Origin: Ciceribacter lividus
Lineage (GTDB): Bacteria; Pseudomonadota; Alphaproteobacteria; Rhizobiales; Rhizobiaceae
Reading direction: 5' to 3'
Length of the DNA: 64,000 nt
Assembly: GCF_003337715.1 (NCBI RefSeq)
Contig: NZ_QPIX01000008.1
Coordinates: 62,001-126,000 of the forward strand
Under the pieces are notes generated by a model. That model saw nothing but the letters and a program-made list of their open reading frames with translations, was not told the origin of the DNA and ran no database searches. A program made the translations under genes and the position numbers. Numbering within the stretch: position 1 is the stretch's first letter; each line of letters begins with the position of its first letter. This document shows, piece after piece, positions 42,151-50,835 of the stretch.

Positions 42151-43146
42151 ATGAAACATACTGTTTTCGCGTTGCTTTTCGCAACAGCCTTCGTAGCCCC
42201 TGCCGTTGCCGAAGACGCCGTCTGCTACAACTGCCCGCCCGAATGGGCGGACTGGGCCTCGATGCTCAAGGCACTCGACGAGAAGGCCGACGTCAAGATG
42301 CCGCACGATAACAAGAATTCCGGCCAGACACTGAGCCAGCTCATCGCCGAAAAGGCGAGCCCGGTGGCCGACATCGCCTATTATGGCGTGACCACCGGCA
42401 TCCAGGCTGCGGGCGAGGGCGTGGTTCAATCCTACAAGCCAAAAGGGTTCGACGAAATCCCCGAGGGGCTGAAGGACCCGGAAGGCAAGTGGTTCGCAGT
42501 GCACTACGGCACGCTGGGTCTCTTCGTGAACGTCGATGCGCTCAACGGCGCTCCGGTGCCGCAGTGCTTCGCGGACCTGACCAAGCCGGAATACAAGGGC
42601 ATGGTCGGCTATCTCGATCCCGCCTCTGCCTTTGTCGGCTATGCCGGTGCGATCGCCGTAAACCAGGCCTTCGGTGGCAACCTGACCAATTTCGAGCCGG
42701 CACTCAAATACTTCAAGGAACTGGCGGCGAACAGCCCGATCGTGCCGAAGCAGACGTCCTACGCCCGCGTCGTTTCCGGCGAAATCCCGATCCTCTTCGA
42801 CTACGATTTCAACGCTTATCGCGCCAAATACAAGGAGAACGGCAAGTTCGAATTCGTGATGCCGTGCGAAGGCACCATCCGCGTGCCTTACGTGATGAGC
42901 CTGGTCGCTGGCGCGCCGCATGCCGAAACGGGCAAGAAAGCGCTCGACTTCATCCTGTCCGACGACGGACAGGCGATCTGGGCCAACGCCTACCTCAAGC
43001 CCGCCCGCCCGGTCGCCCTGCCGGCCGAGGTCGCCGCACGCTTCCTGCCCGACACGGAGTATGAACGCGCAGTCCCGGTCGACTATGCCGAAATGGCCAA
43101 GGCTCAGGCGGCATTCGGCGAACGCTACCTCGCCGAAGTCAAGTAA
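42151..43146 (+). CDS. ABC transporter substrate-binding protein (extracellular family 1)
   Basis: A 331-aa periplasmic protein with a clear signal peptide (HTVFALLFATAFVAPAVAE). The mature part resembles iron/2-aminoethylphosphonate/polyamine-type binding proteins: WFAVHYGTLGLFVNVDAL, PEYKGMVGYLDPASAFVGY and KKALDFILSDDGQAIWANAY. Two cysteines close together near the mature N-terminus (CYNC) may form a disulfide. AAGGAT is the ribosome binding site. First gene after lacI and followed by a strong hairpin (43156-43179). The phosphodiesterase at the operon end suggests a phosphodiester or glycerophospho compound as ligand, which is inference. Confidence 0.86.
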   Translation: MKHTVFALLFATAFVAPAVAEDAVCYNCPPEWADWASMLKALDEKADVKMPHDNKNSGQTLSQLIAEKASPVADIAYYGVTTGIQAAGEGVVQSYKPKGFDEIPEGLKDPEGKWFAVHYGTLGLFVNVDALNGAPVPQCFADLTKPEYKGMVGYLDPASAFVGYAGAIAVNQAFGGNLTNFEPALKYFKELAANSPIVPKQTSYARVVSGEIPILFDYDFNAYRAKYKENGKFEFVMPCEGTIRVPYVMSLVAGAPHAETGKKALDFILSDDGQAIWANAYLKPARPVALPAEVAARFLPDTEYERAVPVDYAEMAKAQAAFGERYLAEVK

Positions 43147-43155
43147 TCCGCCAAC

Positions 43156-43179
43156 GGGCAGAGCGGCGACGCTCTGCCC
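43156..43179 (+). repeat. Intercistronic hairpin after the binding-protein gene
   Basis: GGGCAGAGCG and CGCTCTGCCC form a perfect 10-bp stem with loop GCGA, 9 bp after the stop codon and 24 bp before the next start. A short ACTTT follows. Probably an mRNA stabiliser or partial terminator that raises binding-protein expression relative to the permeases. Confidence 0.65.
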
Positions 43180-43202
43180 ACTTTAGAATCGGAGCTATCC
43201 GG

Positions 43203-44006
43203 ATGTCTTCCCGACAGTTCTTGGCCCTTTGCCTCGTTCCGCTGACGGTCTTCTCGCTCGCCTTCCTGGCATTGCCGCTGGTGAGGCTCGTCCTCGCCTC
43301 GGGCGAGGGCAATGCCGGCTGGGGGGTATATCTGCAGATTCTGCAGACTCCCCGCTACACGGCCACCTTGGTGCAGACCGTGCTTGTATCGACATTGGTG
43401 ACGGTCGCGGCGCTTGCAGTGTCCACTACCGCCGGGCTCTACCTTGCCCGGAATCGCTTTCGCGGTCGCGCCGTGCTGCTGTCGATCCTGACGCTGCCTT
43501 TGGCTTTTCCCGGCGTGGTCGTCGGATTCATGATCATCCTCCTCGGCGGGCGACAGGGCCTGTTCAATCAGATCCTGCCGGGTCACATGATCTTCGCCTA
43601 TTCGACGCTCGGTCTCTTCCTGGGTTATTTGTATTTCTCCATCCCGCGGGTCCTGCTTACGGTGATGGCGGCGATAGAAAAGATAGACCCTTCGCTGGAG
43701 GAAGCTGCCCGCACGCTGGGGGCATCGCCGTATCGCGTCATGCGGGATGTGCTGATCCCCCAACTGGCACCGGCATTGGTCGCAGCCGGCGCCATTGCCT
43801 TCGCCACCGCCATGGGCGCCTTCGGAACGGCTTTCACGCTGGCCACCAATATCGACGTCCTGCCCATGGTGATCTACACCGAATTCACACTGTCGGCGAA
43901 CATCGCCATGGCGGCGGCCCTGTCGGTCATGCTCGGCTTCGCGACATGGACCATCCTGTTCCTCGCCCGGTCCTTTTCAGGCGCCGGCGTCGCGGCGGGA
44001 GGCTGA
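43203..44006 (+). CDS. ABC transporter permease
   Basis: A 267-aa permease of the MetI-like (BPD_transp_1) family with about six hydrophobic segments. The EAA loop appears as SLEEAARTLGASPYRVMRDV followed by LIPQLAPALVAAGAIAFATA. It pairs with the next permease. The ribosome binding site GGAG is near 43191. Third gene of the LacI-linked unit. Confidence 0.9.
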   Translation: MSSRQFLALCLVPLTVFSLAFLALPLVRLVLASGEGNAGWGVYLQILQTPRYTATLVQTVLVSTLVTVAALAVSTTAGLYLARNRFRGRAVLLSILTLPLAFPGVVVGFMIILLGGRQGLFNQILPGHMIFAYSTLGLFLGYLYFSIPRVLLTVMAAIEKIDPSLEEAARTLGASPYRVMRDVLIPQLAPALVAAGAIAFATAMGAFGTAFTLATNIDVLPMVIYTEFTLSANIAMAAALSVMLGFATWTILFLARSFSGAGVAAGG

Positions 44007-44010
44007 GCTC

Positions 44011-44799
44011 ATGACATCCTTAGGTAAGATCGTGCAAATTTCGGTCACGCTGCTCGCGTCGGCGTTCTTGCTGGTACCAACGATCCAGTCCGTGCTGGCA
44101 GGCTTGACCGTCAACTATTTCCAGGGCTTGCGGTCGGGACTGACACTCGAATGGATCGCCGTGGTCTGGGAACTCTATGCATCCAGCACCTTCCTTTCAC
44201 TCGGCCTTTCGCTCGCATGTCTCGCCGTCACGCTGGTCATCGGCGTGCCCGCCGCCTATGTCCTGGCACGCAATCCGGGCCGTATCGCCCGCGCCATGGA
44301 AGAATTCATCTCGTTGCCGCTGGCCATACCCGGCTTGGCGCTGGCTTTGGCGCTTCTGCAACTTTATGGCACGTTCAAGGAGTTCCGGATAAGCTGGACT
44401 TTCATCCTCGTCGGGCACGTCCTCTATACACTGCCCTTCATGGTGCGCTCCGTGCAGTCGGTGCTTGCGGCAATCGACCTGAAGACACTTGAGGAGGCAG
44501 CGGCAAGTCTCGGGGCCGGGCCTGTCCGGCGCTTTGTCGACGTTGTCGTGCCGAACGCCCTGCCCGGTATTCTCGCCGGCGCGCTAACGGTGGTTACCCT
44601 TTCCATCGGTGAGTTCAACCTGACCTGGATGCTGCACACGCCCTTTCTGAAGACACTGCCGGTAGGACTGGCTGACAGCTACGCCTCCATGCGCCTGGAA
44701 ATCGCCTCGGCGTATACGCTGATCTTCTTCGTGATGATCGTGCCACTTCTCGTCACCATGCAATGGGCCAGCGCGCGCGCCCAGAGGATCAGCCAATGA
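44011..44799 (+). CDS. ABC transporter permease
   Basis: A 262-aa MetI-like permease. The EAA loop appears as TLEEAAASLGAGPVRRFVDV and VVPNALPGILAGALTVVTLS. About six hydrophobic segments begin near VTLLASAFLLVPTIQSVLAG. It starts 4 bp after the previous stop and overlaps the ATPase gene as ATGA. Confidence 0.9.
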   Translation: MTSLGKIVQISVTLLASAFLLVPTIQSVLAGLTVNYFQGLRSGLTLEWIAVVWELYASSTFLSLGLSLACLAVTLVIGVPAAYVLARNPGRIARAMEEFISLPLAIPGLALALALLQLYGTFKEFRISWTFILVGHVLYTLPFMVRSVQSVLAAIDLKTLEEAAASLGAGPVRRFVDVVVPNALPGILAGALTVVTLSIGEFNLTWMLHTPFLKTLPVGLADSYASMRLEIASAYTLIFFVMIVPLLVTMQWASARAQRISQ

Positions 44800-45830
44800 C
44801 ACTGCATCTGCACAATATCGCAAAGACCTTTCCGGGCGGCACGCAAGCCCTTTCTCCAACCGATCTCGATATCGCAGAGGGCGAGATCGTGTCGTTGCTG
44901 GGCCCCTCGGGCTGCGGCAAGACCACGCTACTGCGGATTATCGCAGGGCTGGAGACGGCCGATCCCGGCGCAGAGATCCGCTTCAAGGGCGAGGACATCA
45001 CCTCCCAGCCTGTCGAACGGCGGAAGGTCGGTATGGTATTCCAGTCCTATGCGCTGTTTCCGAACATGTCGGTGGGCGCCAATATCGGCTACGGGCTGAA
45101 GATGCAGAAGCTGCCGCGCGCCGAAATCGAGGCACGGGTCGATGACGTGATCGCGCTCTGCCGACTGGAGCCTTACCGGGCGCGCCCAATTTCCGCGCTG
45201 TCGGGCGGCCAGCGGCAGCGTGTCGCTCTTGCACGTGCCTTTGCACCGCGTCCGCGACTTCTCTTGCTGGACGAGCCCCTGTCGGCGCTCGATGCCGCCC
45301 TGCGCGTGCAGTTGCGCGACGAACTCGCCCTGCTGCTGCGCCAGTTCGGAATCACGGCGATCTTCGTCACCCACGACCAGGACGAGGCCATGGCGATCGC
45401 CGACCGCGTGGTGGTGATGTCACAGGGTCGCGTGGCGCAGGTAGGAACACCCGAAGCGCTCTACCGCGCGCCGGAGACACCCTTCGTCGCCCGCTTCATC
45501 GGCAATGCCATGCCGTTGGGCGGTACGATCGCAGGCGACCGGCTGCATCTGCGCGGCGGCGTGCTGACCCTTTGTGCGGCAGCCGAGGGCAAGACGGCCT
45601 TCGTGCGAGCCGAGGACGTGAAGATCGATGCCAATGGTCCTCTTGCGGCCCAGGTCGAGACGGTGACCTTCCTCGGCACGCATTACCGCATCGCGCTGTC
45701 AGGTGCGTCGGACGAACCGCTCTATTGCTTGCATCAAGGGCTGTATGCCCCGAAGCTCGGCGAAACCGTCCGCCTGTCTGTCGCTCCCCAATCCATTCTG
45801 ACCCTCGAAGAAGAGAAAGACGCCGCCTGA
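44796..45830 (+). CDS. ABC transporter ATP-binding protein with TOBE domain
   Basis: A 344-aa ATPase of the PotA/FbpC/PhnT type. Walker A GPSGCGKTTLL, Q-loop FQSYALFPNMS, signature ALSGGQRQRVALARA, Walker B LLLLDEPLSALDA and VTHDQDEA are all intact. Residues 240-344 form the regulatory TOBE-like domain. The ATG at 44796 overlaps the permease stop. Completes the importer; the phosphodiesterase gene starts at its stop codon (TGATG). Confidence 0.92.
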   Translation: MTLHLHNIAKTFPGGTQALSPTDLDIAEGEIVSLLGPSGCGKTTLLRIIAGLETADPGAEIRFKGEDITSQPVERRKVGMVFQSYALFPNMSVGANIGYGLKMQKLPRAEIEARVDDVIALCRLEPYRARPISALSGGQRQRVALARAFAPRPRLLLLDEPLSALDAALRVQLRDELALLLRQFGITAIFVTHDQDEAMAIADRVVVMSQGRVAQVGTPEALYRAPETPFVARFIGNAMPLGGTIAGDRLHLRGGVLTLCAAAEGKTAFVRAEDVKIDANGPLAAQVETVTFLGTHYRIALSGASDEPLYCLHQGLYAPKLGETVRLSVAPQSILTLEEEKDAA

Positions 45831-46639
45831 TGCCCGCCTTCATCCAGATCAGCGACACCCACATTGTTGCGAAGGGGCAGCTTGCCTGCGGCCATTCCGA
45901 TACGGCCGCCGCGCTCGCCAACGCCGTCGCTTCGATCAATGCACGCCTTCCGGCGCTCGGGTCCGTCGATTGCGCGATCCTCACCGGCGATCTGACCGAC
46001 CATGGAACTGCCGAGGAATACGACCATTTCCTCGAGATCATGTCTGCGCTGGAACTGCCATGGCTTGCCATTCCCGGCAATCACGACAGGCATGCGGAGA
46101 TGCGCTCGGCCTTTGCCGGAACAGACTGGATGCCGGAATCCGGCCCGATCCAGTGGCAGCGTGATTTCGGGCCCTTCGTCGTGATCGGGCTCGATACGCT
46201 GCTGGATGGCGCTCATCACGGAATGTTGTCGGATGAGGGCTTCGCTTTTGTCGACCGGACACTGACTGCGCTGGGCGAACGTCCTGTCATCGTGGCGACG
46301 CATCACCCCTGGATGTTCTCGGGCATATCGGCAATGGATGCCGACAACTTGCGCAATGGCGCGGCGCTGATGGACCGGCTGCAGGCCCATCCCGGGCCTG
46401 TGCGCATGATCTCGGGTCACGTGCATCGGGCGATGACCACGCACATCGGCAAGGTCATTTGCCAGATTGCGCCCTCGACCGCCCATGCCGTCCATCGGGA
46501 TGTTCGGCCGGAGGCAGTCAATTCGCTGATCCTGGAACCCGGCGCCATGATGCTTCACACCTGGCTTGAAGGTCCACGAAGTGGCCTCGTCTCCGATATC
46601 TTGCCAATCGGGGCGTTTGCGGGACCCTGGCCCTTCTGA
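45830..46639 (+). CDS. Metallophosphoesterase (class III cyclic-nucleotide/glycerophosphodiester phosphodiesterase type)
   Basis: A 269-aa calcineurin-like phosphoesterase. All dimetal motifs are present: QISDTHI (Asp9, His11), LTGDLTDHG (Asp54), GNHDRH (Asn84, His85), ATHHPW and SGHVHR. Length and layout match GpdQ/CpdA-type enzymes, which hydrolyse glycerophosphodiesters, cAMP or other phosphodiesters. No signal peptide, so it acts in the cytoplasm on the imported compound. Last gene of the LacI-linked operon. Confidence 0.88.
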   Translation: MPAFIQISDTHIVAKGQLACGHSDTAAALANAVASINARLPALGSVDCAILTGDLTDHGTAEEYDHFLEIMSALELPWLAIPGNHDRHAEMRSAFAGTDWMPESGPIQWQRDFGPFVVIGLDTLLDGAHHGMLSDEGFAFVDRTLTALGERPVIVATHHPWMFSGISAMDADNLRNGAALMDRLQAHPGPVRMISGHVHRAMTTHIGKVICQIAPSTAHAVHRDVRPEAVNSLILEPGAMMLHTWLEGPRSGLVSDILPIGAFAGPWPF

Positions 46640-46833
46640 GCGAAGAATGAACGGCTATCGCCGGCGGATCGACATTTCCAAAGCTCCCGTTGATGGAAAT
46701 GCCGCCCGCGATCGTCGATGATTGTGATCCTGGCGCTATCGAAGGGCTCTGACCGCCGGTTGGCCAATGCCGCACCGCCAGAACGGCAACTGGACCGTCA
46801 ACGCCGACCAGCATCGCTTTGCCCGTTCCCGCG
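46640..46833. other. Convergent intergenic spacer
   Basis: About 195 bp between the phosphodiesterase stop and the permease stop on the opposite strand. No gene, terminator hairpin with T-run or repeat was recognised. Confidence 0.4.
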
Positions 46834-48105
46834 CTATTCCTTGATGTAGGGTTTGCCATCCGCGGCGGGAGGCCTCGCACGGCCGATCAACCCCGCCACG
46901 ACGATGATCGTCGCGATATAGGGCGCCATGGCAAGAAATTCCGATGGGATCGGGGTTTGCAGCAGGGCGAGCTTTTGCTGCAATGAATCGGCAAATCCGA
47001 ATATCAGTGCGGCCATCAGCGCGCCGACGGGATGCCAACGTCCGAAAATCATGGCGGCAAGGCCGATGAAACCACGTCCGCCGGTCATGTTTTCATCGAA
47101 GCGACCCACCGAGCCGAGGGTGAACCATGCCCCGCCGAAGCCCGCGACCATGCCGGCCATGACGACGTTCACATAGCGGGTTCGATAGACATTGATCCCG
47201 AGCGTATCGGCCGCGCGCGGATGTTCGCCCACCGCACGGGCCTGCAATCCGTGGCGTGTGTAGAAGAGATAATAGGTAGCGAGGGCAACCATGACCAAGG
47301 CGCCATAGACGAAGAGATTCTGCTGGAAAAGCATGGGGCCGATCACGGGTATGTCGCCGAGAAGCGGGATTTTGAACGCGCGAAACACGGGGGCGTCGTT
47401 CAAGAAGCGGTATTCCTGGAAGACCTGGCTGCTGACATAGGATGTCAGGCCGAGCACGAACAGGTTTATCACGACGCCGGCAATGATCTGATCCATGCGG
47501 TAGGTGACAACGAGGGCAGCCAGGATAAGCCCGAAGAGGCCGCCGACAATGACCGCAGAGATCAATCCGCCGAACCCGCCGATCAAGGATCCTACCAGCG
47601 CACCCGTGAATGCGCCGGCGAGCAACATGCCCTCGATGGCGATGTTGACCACCGCGACCCGCTCGGACAGCACGCCAGCCAATCCGCCAAGTGCAATAGG
47701 CACTGCCCTCACCATCGTGGCCTGCAGCATTCCGGTCAGCGAAAAGGACTTGCCCGCAGTTGCCCAGACCAGAAAGGCGGCGACGGCAAGAACCAATCCG
47801 AATCCGATCGAGAGCGCGGTCCACCTCGCCCCACCACGGAAGAACTGGCGCACGCCCAGGAAGGCCAGAACCGCTGCCGCCAGATAGTTGAACGGGGCGG
47901 CGGCGACCACGAGATCCGGAAGAACCCAGGTATCGGACGGACGCGACAGTCGAAACACCGCGTTGCCGGTCGTTTCGAAGCTGAACACGGTTGTCACGAG
48001 AATGGACAGCGCGATGAGCGTGGCGCCCGATATCCACGCCTGACGGTTCTTGCGCGTATCGATGTCGCGCGCGGAAGAGGTTGAATGCGGCGCTGCCATG
48101 GTCAT
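46834..48105 (-). CDS. BMP-type ABC importer permease 2 (second system)
   Basis: A 423-aa inner-membrane permease of the nucleoside-importer type, longer than the equivalent in the first system. About ten hydrophobic segments are visible; ERVAVVNIAIEGMLLAGAFT and GRGFIGLAAMIFGRWHPVGA are diagnostic. Its start overlaps the stop of the upstream permease gene. Last gene of a four-gene minus-strand operon. Confidence 0.9.
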   Translation of the reverse strand: MTMAAPHSTSSARDIDTRKNRQAWISGATLIALSILVTTVFSFETTGNAVFRLSRPSDTWVLPDLVVAAAPFNYLAAAVLAFLGVRQFFRGGARWTALSIGFGLVLAVAAFLVWATAGKSFSLTGMLQATMVRAVPIALGGLAGVLSERVAVVNIAIEGMLLAGAFTGALVGSLIGGFGGLISAVIVGGLFGLILAALVVTYRMDQIIAGVVINLFVLGLTSYVSSQVFQEYRFLNDAPVFRAFKIPLLGDIPVIGPMLFQQNLFVYGALVMVALATYYLFYTRHGLQARAVGEHPRAADTLGINVYRTRYVNVVMAGMVAGFGGAWFTLGSVGRFDENMTGGRGFIGLAAMIFGRWHPVGALMAALIFGFADSLQQKLALLQTPIPSEFLAMAPYIATIIVVAGLIGRARPPAADGKPYIKE

Positions 48106-49250
48106 GCCGCGCTATCCTTCTGATCCGTGACAGATTTTCGAAATCCCCAGGGGAAGATCGCACGCACCAGCAGAGGTGCAGCTATGAAAACGATGATCAG
48201 GGCCTGAATGATGCCTATCAGATCGATGCTGACGCCGGCATCGACCTGCATTTGACGCCCTCCCGCTTTCAGTGCGCCGAAGAGCAGCCCGGCAAACAGG
48301 ACGCCTACGGGATGGGAACGTCCGAGCAGAGCAACCGAAATCGCATCGAAACCGATACCGGCGGAAAAGCCCGGTGTCGCGCGGCCGAGAACGCCCAGCA
48401 CCTGGTTCGCGCCGGCGAGCCCCGCAAGTGCGCCGGCCGACCCCATCGCGGTGACGATAATGAGCGGTGCGCGGATGCCAGCGTAGCGTGCTGCGTCGGC
48501 GTTCTCGCCGCTTGCACGGAACTCAAATCCCAGTTTCGTACGAAACAACAGCCAGTAGATCAGGATGACGGCCGCGACCACGAGAAAAAGGCCGGCATGG
48601 ACGCGGAGGTTCGCATCAATCCACGCGAGCAGCCGCGGAAGTTCCGCGCTTTCTACGACCGATTTGGAAATCGGATCGGCCCGTTCCGCCTTCTGGACCC
48701 AGGGCAGTCGTAGCATGTAGTCAAGCAGGCGGTAGGAGATCAAATTCAGCATGATCGTCGAGATCACTTCATGCGCGCCCGTGGCGGCCCGCAACCATCC
48801 CGCAATCGACGCATAGGCGGCGCCGGCAAACGCTCCGGCCAAGAGCGTGAGCGGCAGATGCAGGGCCCATGGCAAGCCTTCGATACTGAAGCCCACGATT
48901 GCGGCCACGAGCCCGCCAACGATGATCTGTCCTTCCGCCCCGATATTGAAGAGGCCCGCCCGGAAACCCAATGCAAGGCCGAGGCCGGCCAGGACAAGCG
49001 GCGCAGCTGCCGTCAATGTCTCTGAAACGGCGTTGAGCGAACCGACCGAGCCTTCCAGCAGTGCAATGTAGGAGCGGCCGATCGTCGCCGGATCGACCGC
49101 GGTCGCCAGCATGACCAGGGCCCCGATGATCAACGCGACGATGAACGCGAAGATCGGCACGACCACGAGGTCCTCGTATTCGGTACGGCTCGGTGCCGCT
49201 CGCTGCAGGAGCTTCTCAGAGAGCGTATCGCTGCTGGTTTGAACGGTCAT
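48102..49250 (-). CDS. BMP-type ABC importer permease 1 (second system)
   Basis: A 382-aa permease with about nine hydrophobic segments. LGLALGFRAGLFNIGAEGQI and GFSAGIGFDAISVALLGRSH are typical. Overlaps the ATPase gene at its start (ATGA) and the second permease at its stop. Heterodimeric partner of the 46834-48105 product. Confidence 0.9.
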   Translation of the reverse strand: MTVQTSSDTLSEKLLQRAAPSRTEYEDLVVVPIFAFIVALIIGALVMLATAVDPATIGRSYIALLEGSVGSLNAVSETLTAAAPLVLAGLGLALGFRAGLFNIGAEGQIIVGGLVAAIVGFSIEGLPWALHLPLTLLAGAFAGAAYASIAGWLRAATGAHEVISTIMLNLISYRLLDYMLRLPWVQKAERADPISKSVVESAELPRLLAWIDANLRVHAGLFLVVAAVILIYWLLFRTKLGFEFRASGENADAARYAGIRAPLIIVTAMGSAGALAGLAGANQVLGVLGRATPGFSAGIGFDAISVALLGRSHPVGVLFAGLLFGALKAGGRQMQVDAGVSIDLIGIIQALIIVFIAAPLLVRAIFPWGFRKSVTDQKDSAA

Positions 49251-50758
49251 GCCTGTGCTCCTGCCATGGCGAGCCCGACGGCGTTCTTGTCGACAGGACC
49301 TTTGGTCGCATCGAATTCCGCAACAAAGCGACCTTTGAACATCACAAGGATCCGATCCGACAGGGACAGGATCTCATCCAGTTCCGAGGAGACGATCAAT
49401 ACGCCATCTCCTGTGTCGCGGGCATGCATCAGCCGGCCATGGATATATTCGATGGAACCCACATCGAGGCCGCGTGTCGGCTGCGCGGCGACGACCAGGC
49501 ACGTCTCTCGTTCCAGTTCGCGCGCCACGATGAGTTTCTGCTGGTTGCCGCCCGACAGGCTGCCTGCCCTCGTAAAAACCGAAGGCGTGCGCACGTCGAA
49601 ATCGACAGCGTACTTCGCTGCGCTCTCGAACACGTCAGGCCAGCGGATATTCGGGCCGGATGCATATCGTTCGTCGTAATAGGTGTTGAGCACCATGTTC
49701 TCTGCGACGGTGAAATTCGAGATCATTCCGCTTCGTTGCCGGTCCTCCGGAATGTGCGCCATACCCATACGGTGGCGTTCACGAACCGACGCGTGCGTAA
49801 TATCCTTGTCGAGGAACAGTATCTTGCCGCTGGCGGCATAATGGAGACCGGTCAATGCCTCGATCAGTGCCGACTGGCCATTGCCCTGGACGCCGGCGAT
49901 GCCGACGACTTCACCGCTCTTGACCTGAAAACTGACGCGATCGACAGCGATCTTGTCGTCGTCGCTCAATACCGTCAGTTCGCTGACATCAAGAAGCGTG
50001 CGGCCCGGCGCATAGGCTGCCTTTTCGACCTCGAAAACAACCGGCCTGCCGACCATCATTTCCGCAAGCTGCGCCTCCGTCACCGTCTTGGGGTCGCCCT
50101 CACCGACGATCTGGCCGTCCCGCAACACGCTGATGCGGTCGGCGATTTCAAGAATTTCGTTCAGTTTGTGCGTGATGAAGACGAGTGCCTTGCCGGCGTC
50201 GCGCAGTGACTTGACGATTTCGAAGAACTCCGTCACCTCCTGCGGGGTCAGAACTGCTGTCGGCTCGTCCAGGATCAGGACATCGGCCGAGCGAAACAAG
50301 ACCTTGATGATCTCGACGCGCTGCTGAAGTCCGACCGGAAGGTCTTCGACACGGGTGCCGGGATCAACCTCCAGACCATATTTTCCATTGATTTCATTGA
50401 CTTTATCATGGGCGGTCGCCAGATCGAGCCAATCGAGCTTGCCGGTCGGTTCGACGCCCAGAATGACGTTTTCCGCGACGGTGAATACAGGAACCAGCAT
50501 GAAATGCTGATGCACCATTCCGATCCCTGCCGCGATCGCATCCCCCGGCCCCCGGAACACGACGGGTTTGCCATCGATCAGGATCTGGCCCTCGTCGGCG
50601 GCATAAAGCCCGCTCAAGATATTCATCAACGTCGATTTGCCGGCACCATTTTCGCCGAGGAGCCCAAGCACCTCTCCCGCGCGGATCGTCAGATTCACAT
50701 TCGAATTGGCGATTACCGGACCGAAGCGTTTGGTGATCCCCTTTAGTTCGATGTCCAC
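49247..50758 (-). CDS. BMP-type ABC importer ATPase, two domains (second system)
   Basis: About 503 aa with two ABC domains. Domain 1 has GENGAGKSTLM, LPVGLQQRVEII and VLILDEPTAVLT. Domain 2 has the degenerate Walker A GVQGNGQSALIEAL and signature SLSGGNQQKLIVARELE. The GTG at 50758 (VDIELKGITKRFG) is preferred, with GGGAGAG at about five bases; the sequence upstream of it lacks homology. Energises the second purine/nucleoside-type importer. Confidence 0.9.
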   Translation of the reverse strand: MDIELKGITKRFGPVIANSNVNLTIRAGEVLGLLGENGAGKSTLMNILSGLYAADEGQILIDGKPVVFRGPGDAIAAGIGMVHQHFMLVPVFTVAENVILGVEPTGKLDWLDLATAHDKVNEINGKYGLEVDPGTRVEDLPVGLQQRVEIIKVLFRSADVLILDEPTAVLTPQEVTEFFEIVKSLRDAGKALVFITHKLNEILEIADRISVLRDGQIVGEGDPKTVTEAQLAEMMVGRPVVFEVEKAAYAPGRTLLDVSELTVLSDDDKIAVDRVSFQVKSGEVVGIAGVQGNGQSALIEALTGLHYAASGKILFLDKDITHASVRERHRMGMAHIPEDRQRSGMISNFTVAENMVLNTYYDERYASGPNIRWPDVFESAAKYAVDFDVRTPSVFTRAGSLSGGNQQKLIVARELERETCLVVAAQPTRGLDVGSIEYIHGRLMHARDTGDGVLIVSSELDEILSLSDRILVMFKGRFVAEFDATKGPVDKNAVGLAMAGAQA

Positions 50759-50794
50759 TGCCGCTCTCCCCCAAGGTCGACGCAAGAAACCGTG

Positions 50795-50820
50795 CCCGCC
50801 GCCTGGCCACAGGCGACGGG
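50795..50820 (-). repeat. Intercistronic hairpin after the second BMP binding-protein gene
   Basis: CCCGCCGCCTG and CAGGCGACGGG form an 11-bp stem with one G-U-type mismatch and the four-base loop GCCA, between the binding-protein stop (50836) and the ATPase start (50758). Same place and probable role as the hairpins at 43156 and 61145. Confidence 0.55.
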
Positions 50821-50835
50821 AAAGATGCGATCGGG

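Noticed and set aside
46640..46833. Possible transposase remnant in the convergent spacer
   Set aside because: A few residues recall DDE motifs, but no continuous similarity is visible in any frame.
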